A stretch of DNA of 47,002 nucleotides from Mucilaginibacter sp. (GCA_028288085.1 JAQBOK010000128.1:1-47002), one strand, 5' to 3'. Shown: positions 19,101-27,649, numbered from the stretch's first letter. Notes: generated from the sequence alone by a model not told the origin. Numbers and translations: made by a program.

Positions 19101-19238
19101 TATACCTGTAACAATTCCAGGAATATGGTTAACCGATTTAGCAGTTGTATCCTGCACAAAGGCAAAACTGGACTTTACAGAAAGGAACATCAGTATGATA
19201 AATCCTGTAAAGCATTTTTTTAAGTAGCAATTGGCCAT
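16119..19238 (-). CDS. SusC-family TonB-linked transporter with atypical plug (SusC2)
   Basis: This 1039-residue transporter has a signal peptide (about 1-27), a carboxypeptidase-D regulatory-like domain (about 43-112, GIVTGIVLDENKRPVKGAEV), plug and barrel, ending in FNAGVTIKL. The plug is divergent. The usual EVVVVGYG-type TonB box is replaced by DKIDVLYDQIDRSAQLGS, and the usual KSDLTGSVS-like segment becomes LGSVATIYTNQL. Later plug motifs (INLQIRGQKNIITVIDGVQRE, VSVLKDALSTILLGINSSNGILLVTTKR) are intact. It is therefore a distinct SusC subgroup from SusC1 and may take a different fragment of the same glycan. It is followed directly by SusD2, and 139 bp without an evident operator precede it. 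Confidence 0.92.
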   Translation of the reverse strand: MANCYLKKCFTGFIILMFLSVKSSFAFVQDTTAKSVNHIPGIVTGIVLDENKRPVKGAEVNVKGNPAVFTTDITGHFEIKAGTGSILVFKYTGHNVAEIKINDDKELTVRLLDTYLQSPDKIDVLYDQIDRSAQLGSVATIYTNQLTTTPASLYLYALAGQLPGLYTQQVSGFSAAQTTLPTSNGLFSNVVSSHNVAPNDNTEINLQIRGQKNIITVIDGVQREISSIDPESIESVSVLKDALSTILLGINSSNGILLVTTKRPAMGAPRISFTAETGIQQSLGLPTPLPSYQYAYLYNEALQNDGKAPIYNAADFNAFKNHTDPTGHPDVNWFKTILNNYSPLTNYKLNVNGGTQAARYTISLSYMDQGGIFKTASAVPYNTNNDLNRYVINSDLSVDVTPKFKVDLQLFGRIQQGTEPGAGYGNILQTLYSLPNNAYPVYNPNGSFGGTSFYPNNVLAQSENSGYIQTNSHDVLANLDLKYDMSSFLKGLSFKAKGNLSIESQTVLNRSLQNQSYLYTAKDSSYAAVGTTISQSNTFSTVTTARYAFAQGALNYDRSFGKNNVSAMLLADYRSVVLTFDLPEITNNRAFKVGYNYDGKYFVEGAINNSGYNRYPPGSQFGMFYAGGIGWQMGKEAFIKDNLTWIDSWKWRADYGKTGNANIDSYGYYGYQQTYSGAYGAYSQGTARSRGDGIVADPLANPNISWENAHKIDIGTDISLFKNHLKITADYYHDTYYDLLQVRGNSIALLGTAYTKENLGINLYKGGELTLTYSNNLGNFNYFVTGNISIEASKVVYSDEEPSPYPWVRNTGQPVTTIFGYTALGFFQNAQDAAHSATTVGYTAQPGDIKYKDLNNDGVINQFDLSPIAGTKPLIYFGTTLGFNYKGFSFSAILQGVTNRQISIADNAYSGFIGEGQYGNQYVGQGYNVLTSRWTPETGNTAALPRLSLGNLNNTSLSSFDIKSGNYLRLKNAEIGYSLPEQFCRKLKLVGIRMFANGENLLTVAGFKGQDPEVYYGDPLNYNPYPIQRVFNAGVTIKL

Positions 19239-19377
19239 AGTTTCTATATTTTATTGGCAAAAATCTATTCTAATTCCTCAGAAATGCGCTTCAAATGCCG
19301 CAATAAGACGCATGTATTAGTGTGAAGAATAATATCCGGTTGTCGCCAACTTTAATTACTCTGCTGTATGTTTATAA

Positions 19378-20409
19378 TTAGTTACATTTAAATGTATAAG
19401 TGAACGGGCTCGCAGTATTACCATAGCCCACTTTGATATTGCCGGTTGCATCCGTCACGTAATAATTCATATTTACAATAGTTTGCGAATCGGATATCCC
19501 GAAATACGATCGGGGCCATATCGTAATTTTATATTTATTACTACCCGCAACAGTTTGAGTAAATTGTGTTTTCGCAGATTGATCGCATACTGTATAGGTT
19601 TTTCCGTCGCTGGTATTGGCTGTGGCGCATAAATAAATTGTTGAAGAACTTGGTAATGCTGTTTTTGTTACTGTTCCGTCAAATGATAGCGTAACAAAAT
19701 CATTATCCAGCGACTTTGGCGGGTCAACACTTGTTAGCTGGGGATTACAAAAATCAACCACCTCGCCACTGCCTCCTGTAAGCATAAAACATGGCGTGAT
19801 CTGTTCGGCATAGTATTCATATTTTGCCCCGTTTTGATCAATATTGCTATCAACCTCGTGTAAGCCATCATGTGATTCTGCTATTAAGTAGCCCAGCTTA
19901 CACAGTGTATTATTGTTATCTGCCCCCACTTTCAAGCTGATATTTAATGTAGCTGTTATTTCCTCCCCGTCATTCAACGGAAGACCAACATCTGACTGAT
20001 AAACAACCCATTCCATGTCATTCACCAAGTTAGTGCCAATGCCAAATTTTTTAAGCAAAGCTGAAGACCATGACAGGCCGTTACTTTGTGGCTCCGTGAC
20101 GTTTGACGGCATTAGCACCATTTTACCATCTCCCACCGTACTGGTATAAGTAATTTTAGCATTTTGGCTAACTGCCCAGCCCTTAGGCACCAGGAAACCG
20201 AATACCAGATTTTCGGTATTGCCGCCTTTTATATTGTGGTAGGTAAATTTTACACTTATAGGTATAGTTGAGCCAACTACAGCAGTATCAGGCTGGGTTA
20301 CAGTAAACACAGTGATACTGCAGCATGTGATCACCATGCCCAGGATAAGCGCTGCGCAGCAACTCCATAGCCATTTTGCTTTTACATTAATTCGTAAAGA
20401 TGCTCTCAT
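19378..20409 (-). CDS. DUF4961-like surface lipoprotein
   Basis: This 343-residue protein has an N-terminal hydrophobic segment ending in VITCCS, a plausible lipobox. The chain is beta-rich: an Ig-like first half (TVTQPDTAVVGSTIPISVKFTY), a conserved middle (GYLIAESHDGL, VDFCNPQL), and a C-terminal Ig-like repeat beginning LTSVDPPKSLDNDFVTLSFDGTV. I recognise it as the type annotated DUF4961, which typically sits with DUF5004 and SusD in Bacteroidota glycan loci. A role as an auxiliary surface glycan-binding protein is inferred from context. It follows the DUF5004-like gene by 22 bp. Confidence 0.7.
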   Translation of the reverse strand: MRASLRINVKAKWLWSCCAALILGMVITCCSITVFTVTQPDTAVVGSTIPISVKFTYHNIKGGNTENLVFGFLVPKGWAVSQNAKITYTSTVGDGKMVLMPSNVTEPQSNGLSWSSALLKKFGIGTNLVNDMEWVVYQSDVGLPLNDGEEITATLNISLKVGADNNNTLCKLGYLIAESHDGLHEVDSNIDQNGAKYEYYAEQITPCFMLTGGSGEVVDFCNPQLTSVDPPKSLDNDFVTLSFDGTVTKTALPSSSTIYLCATANTSDGKTYTVCDQSAKTQFTQTVAGSNKYKITIWPRSYFGISDSQTIVNMNYYVTDATGNIKVGYGNTASPFTYTFKCN

Positions 20410-20431
20410 ATTTAATTTTTAAATGGTCTTA

Positions 20432-20875
20432 TTAATTGGCTTTTCGAAATGTATATATATAAATATTATTAGGGCAGCCAGGGCTAAAGGTTAATGTCAA
20501 TTGCCTCACCCCGTTAACTATAGGATAGGTAAAAGCAGTTGCTACAGCCGGACTGCCAGCCGGTGTAAAACTTATTTGAAATGGATACTGCGGATTATCA
20601 AGCGAATAAGTGCCGTTTTGACTTACCAAAAATGGCAGTTTGTTAAGGAGCGTATACTTTCCTTCGCTAAATGTTAATTTGAACTGGCTGAAATCTACAA
20701 TGCTGGTAAGGTCAGTACCATTGCGGGTAGCTCCAATAACGCTCCAGTTGCCGGAGATGTCCTTGCTTGCTTCGTTAACCGGTCTCAAACTTTCAACTTT
20801 GCATGAGCTGGCTGCAAGTAAAGCAAGTATAACCAGGAGATATGCGGGCCTGCGAAATTTATAAAACTCTTTCAT
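20432..20875 (-). CDS. DUF5004-like small lipoprotein
   Basis: This 147-residue protein has a clear lipobox (LLAASSC) after a hydrophobic signal. The mature part begins with a linker, then ISGNWSVIGATRNGTDLTSI and alternating strands, as in lipocalin-like folds. This is the pattern of the DUF5004 family. It lies 38 bp after SusD1 and 22 bp before the DUF4961-like gene. It is probably an outer-membrane accessory lipoprotein of the Sus complex; no direct activity can be read. Confidence 0.68.
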   Translation of the reverse strand: MKEFYKFRRPAYLLVILALLAASSCKVESLRPVNEASKDISGNWSVIGATRNGTDLTSIVDFSQFKLTFSEGKYTLLNKLPFLVSQNGTYSLDNPQYPFQISFTPAGSPAVATAFTYPIVNGVRQLTLTFSPGCPNNIYIYTFRKAN

Positions 20876-20913
20876 GTCAATATTTTATCACTATTATTCC
20901 GTTCTTAAATCTG

Positions 20914-22686
20914 TTAGTATTCAGGGTTTTGTACCAATTGCGATGATTTAGCCACTTCGCCCTGTGGTATCGGCCATAAATACATAGCTTTTCTGAAATT
21001 ATGCTTTCGCACATTAAACCGTTTGTAAGACACAGCAGTGCCGTTTCTGTCAACTTCCATACCTGTCATCTCCTGGTTTTCAGCAACATCAGCTATCATC
21101 CAGCGACGCACATCCCAAAAACGGTGTCCTTCAAACGCTAATTCTATGCGCCGTTCATTCTGTATTACCAATCGCATCTCGGCCTGGCTCATCCCCGTTT
21201 TAAGGCCATACATCCCATCAGCCCCTGCACTGATGCCGGCCCGACTTCTTAAATCTATAATGGCGGTATAAACATCAGGGCTTGGTGCCGTTAGTGTTTC
21301 ATTCGCCGCTTCTGCATAGTTGAGTAAAATTTCAGCATAGCGTATTATCGGCAAGCAGCGATTAGTCGCATGGGTTCCATCTGTTGATACCGCATTAGGG
21401 TCAAGCATTTTATTAGTATAGTAACCGGTGGGTGTGCCTCTATATACCGCATCACTTCCGGCTGGCACACCATTAAAAGTACCCAGGTAAACATTGATCG
21501 GTGAAAATCCCGTCCCCAACCTTATAGGTAATACAGATTGATCGTGATTGACTGTGTAATTCAAGCGTGGGTCACGATTAGCATAAGGATTTGCCGGATC
21601 ATAATTTGATGTCGGATCTGTAATTGCTATACCATTGCTCATTGGGAAAGCGTCAACCAACTCCTGGTAAGGATATGCCCCTCCCGACCCCGATCTTGAT
21701 GGCGGATCCCAAACACCTTCAAGATCCCAGTTTCCACCAGGGCGCATCAATTGTAAAATATACTCATTGTTAGGTCTCAATGGGAAAAGGCTTTGAAAAC
21801 CATAGCCAGGAGCCGTAGTGTTGTCCGTATTTAAACTATAGCTTCCAAGGGCAATAACGGCAGCAGCGGCGTCCTCAGCAAGCTTCCACCGACTCTGGTC
21901 GACTGTAGGGTAACCAACGATGGCGCCAAGTGGCCCCGAAGCCAGCTGTGTACCATTATATAACGGACTTGCAGCATATAATAACACCCTTGATATCAAA
22001 GCCAGGCAAGACCCTCTGGATGCCCTGCCATAGTTTAAACCGGTTTGGGCATCAGGAAGCGACTGCGCGGCTGCATTGCATTCAGAAACAATATAGTTTA
22101 CGCAATTAGAAAATGTACTCCGTACGACCGGTATATGATCGGTGTAAGTATAAAGCGTGTCGCCAATAAGCGGCACCCCGCCGTAATGCTCAACAAGCAC
22201 AAAATAATACCAGGCCCTTAAAAAACGGGCCTCGGCCTTCATTTGCGTTTTAGTATACGGCTTTACAGGCACATTAGGTAAATTTTTCAATAATTGATTT
22301 ACAGCACGTATATTATTATAACCCGTATTGAATGCGTCGGCACCAGTTAACGCTGATGGGTTATCAGGGCTGACAATACCGGCATTAATAGTCCCGGTGG
22401 CCCAATCGGTAGCTACAGAAAGACTTGCATTACCAACCTCTGCCTCGTCAGATGCAGCATCCAGTCCCCCATTTCCAAATCGTGTAGCATTGGTGCTGAA
22501 GCCTATATTAGTATAGATATTAGCGAGGAACGCCACCGTGTTTGCACTATCGGCAAAAACAGAACTTTGGGTCAGATTCGTGGTGGTTGTTGGGGCTAAA
22601 AAACCGCCTTTTTTGCACGAAGCCATAAAAAAAAGCAACATGACAAAAAGAAATAAATTAAAATTTTGAAAGTAATTTTTCTTCAT
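20914..22686 (-). CDS. SusD/RagB-family glycan-binding lipoprotein (SusD1)
   Basis: This 590-residue lipoprotein has a lipobox at FFMASC. SusD signatures are KAEARFLRAWYYFVLVEHYGGVPLIG and NERRIELAFEGHRFWDVRRWMIAD. It is the first gene of the Sus unit. No SusC gene lies upstream of it, which is unusual because SusC normally comes first. Its TPR-like core would bind the glycan and close over a SusC barrel. Two operator-like dyads lie in the 254-bp gap upstream. The segment encoding SAGADGMYGLKTGMSQAEMR is nearly shared at DNA level with SusD2. Confidence 0.94.
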   Translation of the reverse strand: MKKNYFQNFNLFLFVMLLFFMASCKKGGFLAPTTTTNLTQSSVFADSANTVAFLANIYTNIGFSTNATRFGNGGLDAASDEAEVGNASLSVATDWATGTINAGIVSPDNPSALTGADAFNTGYNNIRAVNQLLKNLPNVPVKPYTKTQMKAEARFLRAWYYFVLVEHYGGVPLIGDTLYTYTDHIPVVRSTFSNCVNYIVSECNAAAQSLPDAQTGLNYGRASRGSCLALISRVLLYAASPLYNGTQLASGPLGAIVGYPTVDQSRWKLAEDAAAAVIALGSYSLNTDNTTAPGYGFQSLFPLRPNNEYILQLMRPGGNWDLEGVWDPPSRSGSGGAYPYQELVDAFPMSNGIAITDPTSNYDPANPYANRDPRLNYTVNHDQSVLPIRLGTGFSPINVYLGTFNGVPAGSDAVYRGTPTGYYTNKMLDPNAVSTDGTHATNRCLPIIRYAEILLNYAEAANETLTAPSPDVYTAIIDLRSRAGISAGADGMYGLKTGMSQAEMRLVIQNERRIELAFEGHRFWDVRRWMIADVAENQEMTGMEVDRNGTAVSYKRFNVRKHNFRKAMYLWPIPQGEVAKSSQLVQNPEY

Positions 22687-22753
22687 ATTAAATAGTTTAT
22701 ACCGATGAAAAATCCACTCCTTTTTAAAGGAACAGTATCGCTGTATAAGATTT

Positions 22754-22769
22754 ATAAAATCGTTTTAGC
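22754..22769 (-). promoter_or_regulatory. Putative LacI-type operator D1 (upstream of SusD1, proximal)
   Basis: In gene direction this reads GCTAAAACGATTTTAT, with a strong first half, central CG and a weaker second half (5 of 8). It is preceded by TTTTT, giving TTTGCTAAA as at D2, E and F. It ends 67 bp upstream of the SusD1 start. Confidence 0.55.
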
Positions 22770-22872
22770 AAAAATTCAAAAAGCAACAAAGAAGTTATAA
22801 TTTTACTTTTTAGTCACTTGTATTATAATTGGTTTTATATTCAGATTTAGAATCTGACTGCTAAATTAGTAC

Positions 22873-22888
22873 ATAAAAACGATTTAGC
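22873..22888 (-). promoter_or_regulatory. Putative LacI-type operator D2 (upstream of SusD1, distal)
   Basis: In gene direction this reads GCTAAATCGTTTTTAT, with a perfect first half. Its centre is 119 bp from that of D1, close to a whole number of helical turns, which would allow looping. An isolated half site GCTAAATT lies beside it at 22860-22867. Confidence 0.6.
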
Positions 22889-22940
22889 AAATTTTCTTCA
22901 ATTAATTATTAAATATATTCAGGTAAATCTCGTCAGATCG

Positions 22941-23771
22941 TTATTCCTCTTTATTAAAAAAGCGGCTAAAAAATAATGCTTGATAATTGATTGAATTTCC
23001 CCAATATTCCCAGGTGTGTGCTCCGGGCCTGGAAGTGTAATCGTGGGGTATTTTTTGGTCCAGTAATTTTTGATGCAAAGCATTATTCACGGTAAAGAAA
23101 AAGTCCTCGGCCCCATCATCAAATACGATGGCAAGTGCATTTGGTTTTAACAAGTAAACCATGTTTACAACACTATTTTTCTCCCATCTTTCAGGATATT
23201 CCTTTATTGTGCCAAGTACCTGCTTAATACCGAAATTGTCTGCAAAAGGACGAAGATCCACAGCACCGCTCATACTGCCCGCCGCACCATAAATATCCTG
23301 ATGTTTAAAGGCAAGATACAGCGCTCCGTGCCCGCCCATGCTTAGCCCCGTGATAGCCCGCCCCGACCGATCTTTGACCGTGGAGTAATGGCCATCTACA
23401 TAATTTACCAGCTCTTTGGCCAAATAAGTTTCATATTGTGATTGCTTATCCACAGGGCTATCGAAATACCATCCCGCAAATCCACCGTCAGGGCAAATAA
23501 TGATGATATCATAACGGTCAGCAAGTTGGATAATTGAAGGAACTTTTAATATCCAATCTGAATACTTACCGCTAAACCCATGAAGCAGGTATAAAACAGG
23601 GAATTTTTTGTTGGTTGAATAATCTGCCGGTTTTATTACTACAGCCTTGATATCTCTATTCATAGCTGCGCTGTGGGTTAAAGCGGTGTCAACAATGGCA
23701 GCTTCCGCCCTGACAGCGCATACAGCCAACAATAAAAGTACCAGGGTAGAAAATCGGTTTATTTTGGTCAT
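22941..23771 (-). CDS. CE1-like esterase, secreted
   Basis: This 276-residue alpha/beta hydrolase has a signal peptide (about 1-24, ending AEA). The triad is S144 in GLSMGGHG, an Asp in FDDGAED (218 or 219) and H252 in RPGAHTWEYW. The oxyanion segment is YLLHGFSGKYSDW. The fold resembles esterase D, feruloyl and acetyl-xylan esterases of CE1 and the XynZ-type domain. In this locus it probably removes an acyl or hydroxycinnamoyl group from the glycan; the acyl group is unknown. It is the last gene of the GH92-2/SGNH2/CE1 unit, 23 bp after SGNH2, and precedes the regulatory gap of the Sus unit. Confidence 0.85.
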   Translation of the reverse strand: MTKINRFSTLVLLLLAVCAVRAEAAIVDTALTHSAAMNRDIKAVVIKPADYSTNKKFPVLYLLHGFSGKYSDWILKVPSIIQLADRYDIIIICPDGGFAGWYFDSPVDKQSQYETYLAKELVNYVDGHYSTVKDRSGRAITGLSMGGHGALYLAFKHQDIYGAAGSMSGAVDLRPFADNFGIKQVLGTIKEYPERWEKNSVVNMVYLLKPNALAIVFDDGAEDFFFTVNNALHQKLLDQKIPHDYTSRPGAHTWEYWGNSINYQALFFSRFFNKEE

Positions 23772-23794
23772 TTTAGGTAAATTCTTGAAAGCTT

Positions 23795-25183
23795 CTATTG
23801 CACCCTTATTATAGCGATCCGGTGATTTTGCGGTTTATTAATGGCATATATCTGATCTGTAAGCACATTCATTTCCTTTTGCCAGGCATCCCGAACGCTT
23901 TTGTAACGGGCCCGTGAGTAATTGTCCTTATTACCGTTTACAAACATATCTTTAACTGCATATTTCTTCACGCTGTCCATGGCGGCATTGTTGTCTTTAT
24001 AAAGCATGTTTTTACCCTTCAGAAAATCATATTCCATCCATACATACATCCTCAGGCGCCGTTCAATATCCCATCTTTCTTCGTTCAGTTCCCTGACTTG
24101 GATAGCCTGCTGATATTCGGGTGTTTTGGTAATTTCGCCAAGATTAATACCATCGGCAAATTGTTTGTATGACCAATTACCCATCAATTCGCCGTCTATC
24201 ATTAAATTGTAGTTGCCATTTTGGAGGCCTTTTACAGCCAACAACTCCTGGTTAAATTCCTTTGTAAAAGGTATGAGCTTTAAAGCGTCAGCCTGCTTTT
24301 TACGATTGCCCCAACTGCGCGGGATGGTGTCGATAGGGTAAGGTAATGAATTGGCAAGGTAATTAAAGGTAACGGAATCCGCTGATCCTGAAATATTTGA
24401 CACTTTACAGTTTACAGCCCTCGAAAGTTTTCTACTTTTTGCATCGATGCCGATATCAGCAACAGGTTTGTTATCCAGCCCCTGCGCCTTTAAAAAAAGG
24501 TAAGCCATTACCAAATGTCCGTCGTTATCGGGATGAATACGGTCATTCGGTGTAAGACTGAATAAAGAATCGGTTGCCTGTTCCCGCTGATTGATTGCCA
24601 GCATTGGGTGGTAAAAGTCAACAATATCCCAGTTGTTCTTTTTGGCAGCAGCCTCCTGAAAATCTATGATCTTCCCTAAAGCAATACTCTTTTTTGGGTA
24701 TAGGTTTTTAGGATTGCTCTTGGTAGTTTCATCGTAAGGAGAGCCAAGTATGATGATCTTTTTGATCTCTGGCTTTTGCTTCAGCTTATTCTCCAGCATA
24801 CCATAATAATTGTAGGAGCCTGCTATCTTTTTATCCATAACATCCTGGGCGTCACTTTTGAACCAATCAAAATAGCCGCTGTCGTTCATTCCCCAGGTAA
24901 GCGTTAGAACGGTGGGATTTTTCGAGAACACATCGTCATCAAAACGATCATATATCTGGTTGATAGCGTCTCCGCCTATCCCAGCGTTAAAACAGGTAAT
25001 GCGCGCACCGGGAAAATGTGTCATGTAATACAGCCATATATAGGAATGATAATGGCCCCCGTCTGTAATGCTGTTGCCTACAAATGCAACCCTGTCGCCC
25101 GCGTGGAAGGGTGTGATCTTTTGGCCCATGGATGCGTTGAATAAAAAACAGGCTGCCAGTAGTGTAAAAATTATTTTCTTCAT
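23795..25183 (-). CDS. Large SGNH-family esterase (SGNH2), secreted
   Basis: This 462-residue hydrolase has a signal peptide (about 1-20) and SGNH blocks FVGNSITDGGHYHSY (S38), GIGGDAINQIYDRF, GMNDSGYF and NDRIHPDNDGH. A C-terminal half of about 220 residues follows, containing NYLANSLPYPIDTIP and ERWDIERRLRMYVWMEY. This two-part layout is shared with SGNH3, which has the same length, so the two are paralogues. A carbohydrate deacetylase role is inferred. The start lies one base before the GH92-2 stop region, so translation is likely coupled. The role of the C-terminal half is unknown to me. Confidence 0.85.
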   Translation of the reverse strand: MKKIIFTLLAACFLFNASMGQKITPFHAGDRVAFVGNSITDGGHYHSYIWLYYMTHFPGARITCFNAGIGGDAINQIYDRFDDDVFSKNPTVLTLTWGMNDSGYFDWFKSDAQDVMDKKIAGSYNYYGMLENKLKQKPEIKKIIILGSPYDETTKSNPKNLYPKKSIALGKIIDFQEAAAKKNNWDIVDFYHPMLAINQREQATDSLFSLTPNDRIHPDNDGHLVMAYLFLKAQGLDNKPVADIGIDAKSRKLSRAVNCKVSNISGSADSVTFNYLANSLPYPIDTIPRSWGNRKKQADALKLIPFTKEFNQELLAVKGLQNGNYNLMIDGELMGNWSYKQFADGINLGEITKTPEYQQAIQVRELNEERWDIERRLRMYVWMEYDFLKGKNMLYKDNNAAMDSVKKYAVKDMFVNGNKDNYSRARYKSVRDAWQKEMNVLTDQIYAINKPQNHRIAIIRVQ

Positions 25184-25184
25184 A

Positions 25185-27512
25185 TTAATTAAGTCCCCAG
25201 TTTTTATTTGGTGTATTCCCCATGGTTAGTTCCAATATTCCTCCTTCAGCGATGTCTTTGAAATCAATGTGACATTTATTATAAGGCTTACCGTTGAGCT
25301 TTGCACTTTGGATATAAATATTTGTTGACGAATTGTTATCAGCTTTTATGGTGAAGGTTTTACCCTTAGCATATTCAGGGTCGAGCTTAAAAGTTATTTT
25401 GCTAAATACCGGGCTGGTAATTTCCTGCCGGGTATCGCCGGGGCAAACGGGATGCAAACCGGCTGATGCCAGTACGTACCAGGCAGACATCTGGCCCACA
25501 TCTTCGTTACCAACCAAGCCTTCAACAGAATTTTTGTACGCCCTGCGGCAAACCGCACGGCTCCATTTTTGAGTTAGCCAGGGCGCTCCTAAACGGTTAT
25601 ATAAAAAAGGAACGTGATGCACCGGCTCATTGGCCTGGTTAAAATAATCGTTCCACATCATATTTTCGGGTGTTTTTTCGAACAGGTTGTTTAGGTCGGC
25701 AATTACTTTTTCCGTGCCACCCATTAGCTTCACCATGCCATCAACATCTTGCGGTACAAACCAGCCCTGTTGATAAGGATTGGTTTCAAAGGTACCATAC
25801 CATTGGGTTAATCTCCCCGAATCTGGCCACGCGGCCCATTTGCCAGTACTGTCTTTCGGTCTGAACCAGCCTTTTTCCTTGTCGAAAATATTATGGTAAT
25901 CCTCACTGCGGGCAGCGTATTTAGCAGAATCGGCAGGATGTTTTAACCAACCACCCAACTGCGAAGCACACCATTCGGTATACGCGTATTCTAAAGTTAA
26001 AGCAATACTATTAGACCCTGGAGAATATCCCTTATCTCCATTGCCGAATTTTTCAACCGAACCAATTGAAAGCGCATAAGCCTCAGGTACATTAAAGTTG
26101 CGGATGCCCTTAGCATAGGCATCGGTTATTACGGATACCGCCGGGTTACCAAACATGCAGCCGCTGTAGGCGTTCAACAGTTCCCAGCGTTCCAGGTAAT
26201 TTTTATTTTTTTCGTTTGCCAGTGTTATCAACGAATTGATCAGATCGTTCACTAGGGATGGATTGATGATGGTTTGCAAAGGCATCTGGCTGCGAAACAC
26301 ATCCCAACCGCTAAAAACAGTACGTTTGTTAAATGTTCTATCAAGATGTGCCTTGCCATCTCCACCAGGATAGCGTCCATCCACATCGTTAATAATACGG
26401 GGATCTATCATGGTGTGGTACATGGCGGTGTAAAAAACAGTTCGCTCTTCCGGTGTACCGCCCTCTATTTTTACCTTAGCCAAAGCCTTGTTCCAAAGCG
26501 CAATTGCCCGATGATGGGCGGCATCAAAATTCCAGTCTTTGATTTCTGTCAGCAAATTATTTTTAGCACCTGCCATACTTACATAAGAAATACCTGATTT
26601 CAGGATAACCTGCTCATTGGCTTTAGTTGCAAATTCAGTATAAAAACCCAGGTGTTTACCCTGTTTTTGTTTGATGCCCTTTAAGATAGCTGCATGCGCT
26701 ATCCAATCCTGGTATTTTGCGTTCTCTACATCTTCGCGTTTACGACCCTGTCCGTCAGGTATATCTGCACTCCAAACACCAAAGTTCCTGAGTGGCTTAC
26801 TAAATTTAACATAAAAATAAACTGTATAATTGGCATGCCCATCACCGTCGCCCCAACCTCCTCCATCAGGCGTACATTTCATCCAGCCTTCTATGGTATT
26901 GGCATCAAGTACTTTTACGTATTGTAACGTTGACGTGCCCCCTACCCTTCTTGCCAGATCTATTTGTATCCTGGATGATCTGTTTTGCGGAAAGGTAAAG
27001 CGTAACATACCACTATGCGGTGCTGCTGTCATTTCGGCCTTAATATGATAATCGGTAAGCAGTGCACAATAATAACCGGCAGTTGCCTTCTCGCTCGACT
27101 TCAAGTATGCAGAGCGGTACCCAACTTTTGGATCAGCAAGCGTACCGGCGCTTGTTTTAAGTTTTCCGGTTGTTGGCATCACTAAAAAATTACCCATATC
27201 GCCATACCAGCCAATGCCACTCATTTGCGTAAAAGCAAAACCTTCGATACTTTTATGTTCATAGCTATAACCAGAGCCATTATCTCCACCAGTGACCGTA
27301 TTAGGGCTAACCTGCACCATACCGTAGGGTGTAGTTGCTCCAGGAAAAGTTTTACCCAAGCCATGATAGATACCTGCCGCTGCAGTGCTGCTACTGGCTC
27401 CAATTAATGGATTTACGTACGATGCGGCATCCTGCCCTTTTGCTATTAAAACAGCTACAGACAGTCCGACTGCCGTCACGAGGGCGAAAAATCTCTTAAC
27501 GTTTCTAAACAT
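25185..27512 (-). CDS. GH92 family alpha-mannosidase (GH92-2), secreted
   Basis: This is a 775-residue GH92 enzyme with a signal peptide (about 1-26, ending AKG|Q). Family motifs include GLGKTFPGATTPYGMVQVSPNT near the N-terminus, NEPVHHVPFLYNRLGAPWLTQ (acid region) and GLVGNEDVGQMSAWYVLASAG (base region). The length is typical. GNEDVGQMSAWY is the common form among characterised exo-alpha-mannosidases, unlike the GDEDEGQMSSWY of GH92-1, so the pair probably handles different linkages. It heads a three-gene unit with SGNH2 and the CE1-like esterase, and operator E lies 72 bp upstream. Confidence 0.93.
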   Translation of the reverse strand: MFRNVKRFFALVTAVGLSVAVLIAKGQDAASYVNPLIGASSSTAAAGIYHGLGKTFPGATTPYGMVQVSPNTVTGGDNGSGYSYEHKSIEGFAFTQMSGIGWYGDMGNFLVMPTTGKLKTSAGTLADPKVGYRSAYLKSSEKATAGYYCALLTDYHIKAEMTAAPHSGMLRFTFPQNRSSRIQIDLARRVGGTSTLQYVKVLDANTIEGWMKCTPDGGGWGDGDGHANYTVYFYVKFSKPLRNFGVWSADIPDGQGRKREDVENAKYQDWIAHAAILKGIKQKQGKHLGFYTEFATKANEQVILKSGISYVSMAGAKNNLLTEIKDWNFDAAHHRAIALWNKALAKVKIEGGTPEERTVFYTAMYHTMIDPRIINDVDGRYPGGDGKAHLDRTFNKRTVFSGWDVFRSQMPLQTIINPSLVNDLINSLITLANEKNKNYLERWELLNAYSGCMFGNPAVSVITDAYAKGIRNFNVPEAYALSIGSVEKFGNGDKGYSPGSNSIALTLEYAYTEWCASQLGGWLKHPADSAKYAARSEDYHNIFDKEKGWFRPKDSTGKWAAWPDSGRLTQWYGTFETNPYQQGWFVPQDVDGMVKLMGGTEKVIADLNNLFEKTPENMMWNDYFNQANEPVHHVPFLYNRLGAPWLTQKWSRAVCRRAYKNSVEGLVGNEDVGQMSAWYVLASAGLHPVCPGDTRQEITSPVFSKITFKLDPEYAKGKTFTIKADNNSSTNIYIQSAKLNGKPYNKCHIDFKDIAEGGILELTMGNTPNKNWGLN

Positions 27513-27584
27513 TCAAGTTTTGAATAAGCTTTTAAATACAGACCGTATTTAATAATTGGTTTAATAAAGCGTCCAAATTATATA

Positions 27585-27600
27585 AAAAAAACGATTTAGC
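27585..27600 (-). promoter_or_regulatory. Putative LacI-type operator E (upstream of GH92-2 unit)
   Basis: In gene direction this reads GCTAAATCGTTTTTTT, with a perfect first half and a weak second half. It directly follows TTTG when the G is shared, and TATAATTTG starts 17 bases later. That looks like a Bacteroidota promoter with the operator in its spacer. Confidence 0.55.
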
Positions 27601-27649
27601 AAATATTTGATGAAATAATTTATCTTATTTCTCCTTCGGTATTCTCAAC

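Noticed and set aside
27612-27631. GAAATAA/TTATTTC inverted repeat after the GH38-like gene as a terminator
   Set aside because: It is a short all-AT stem with no T-run and could be chance in AT-rich DNA.
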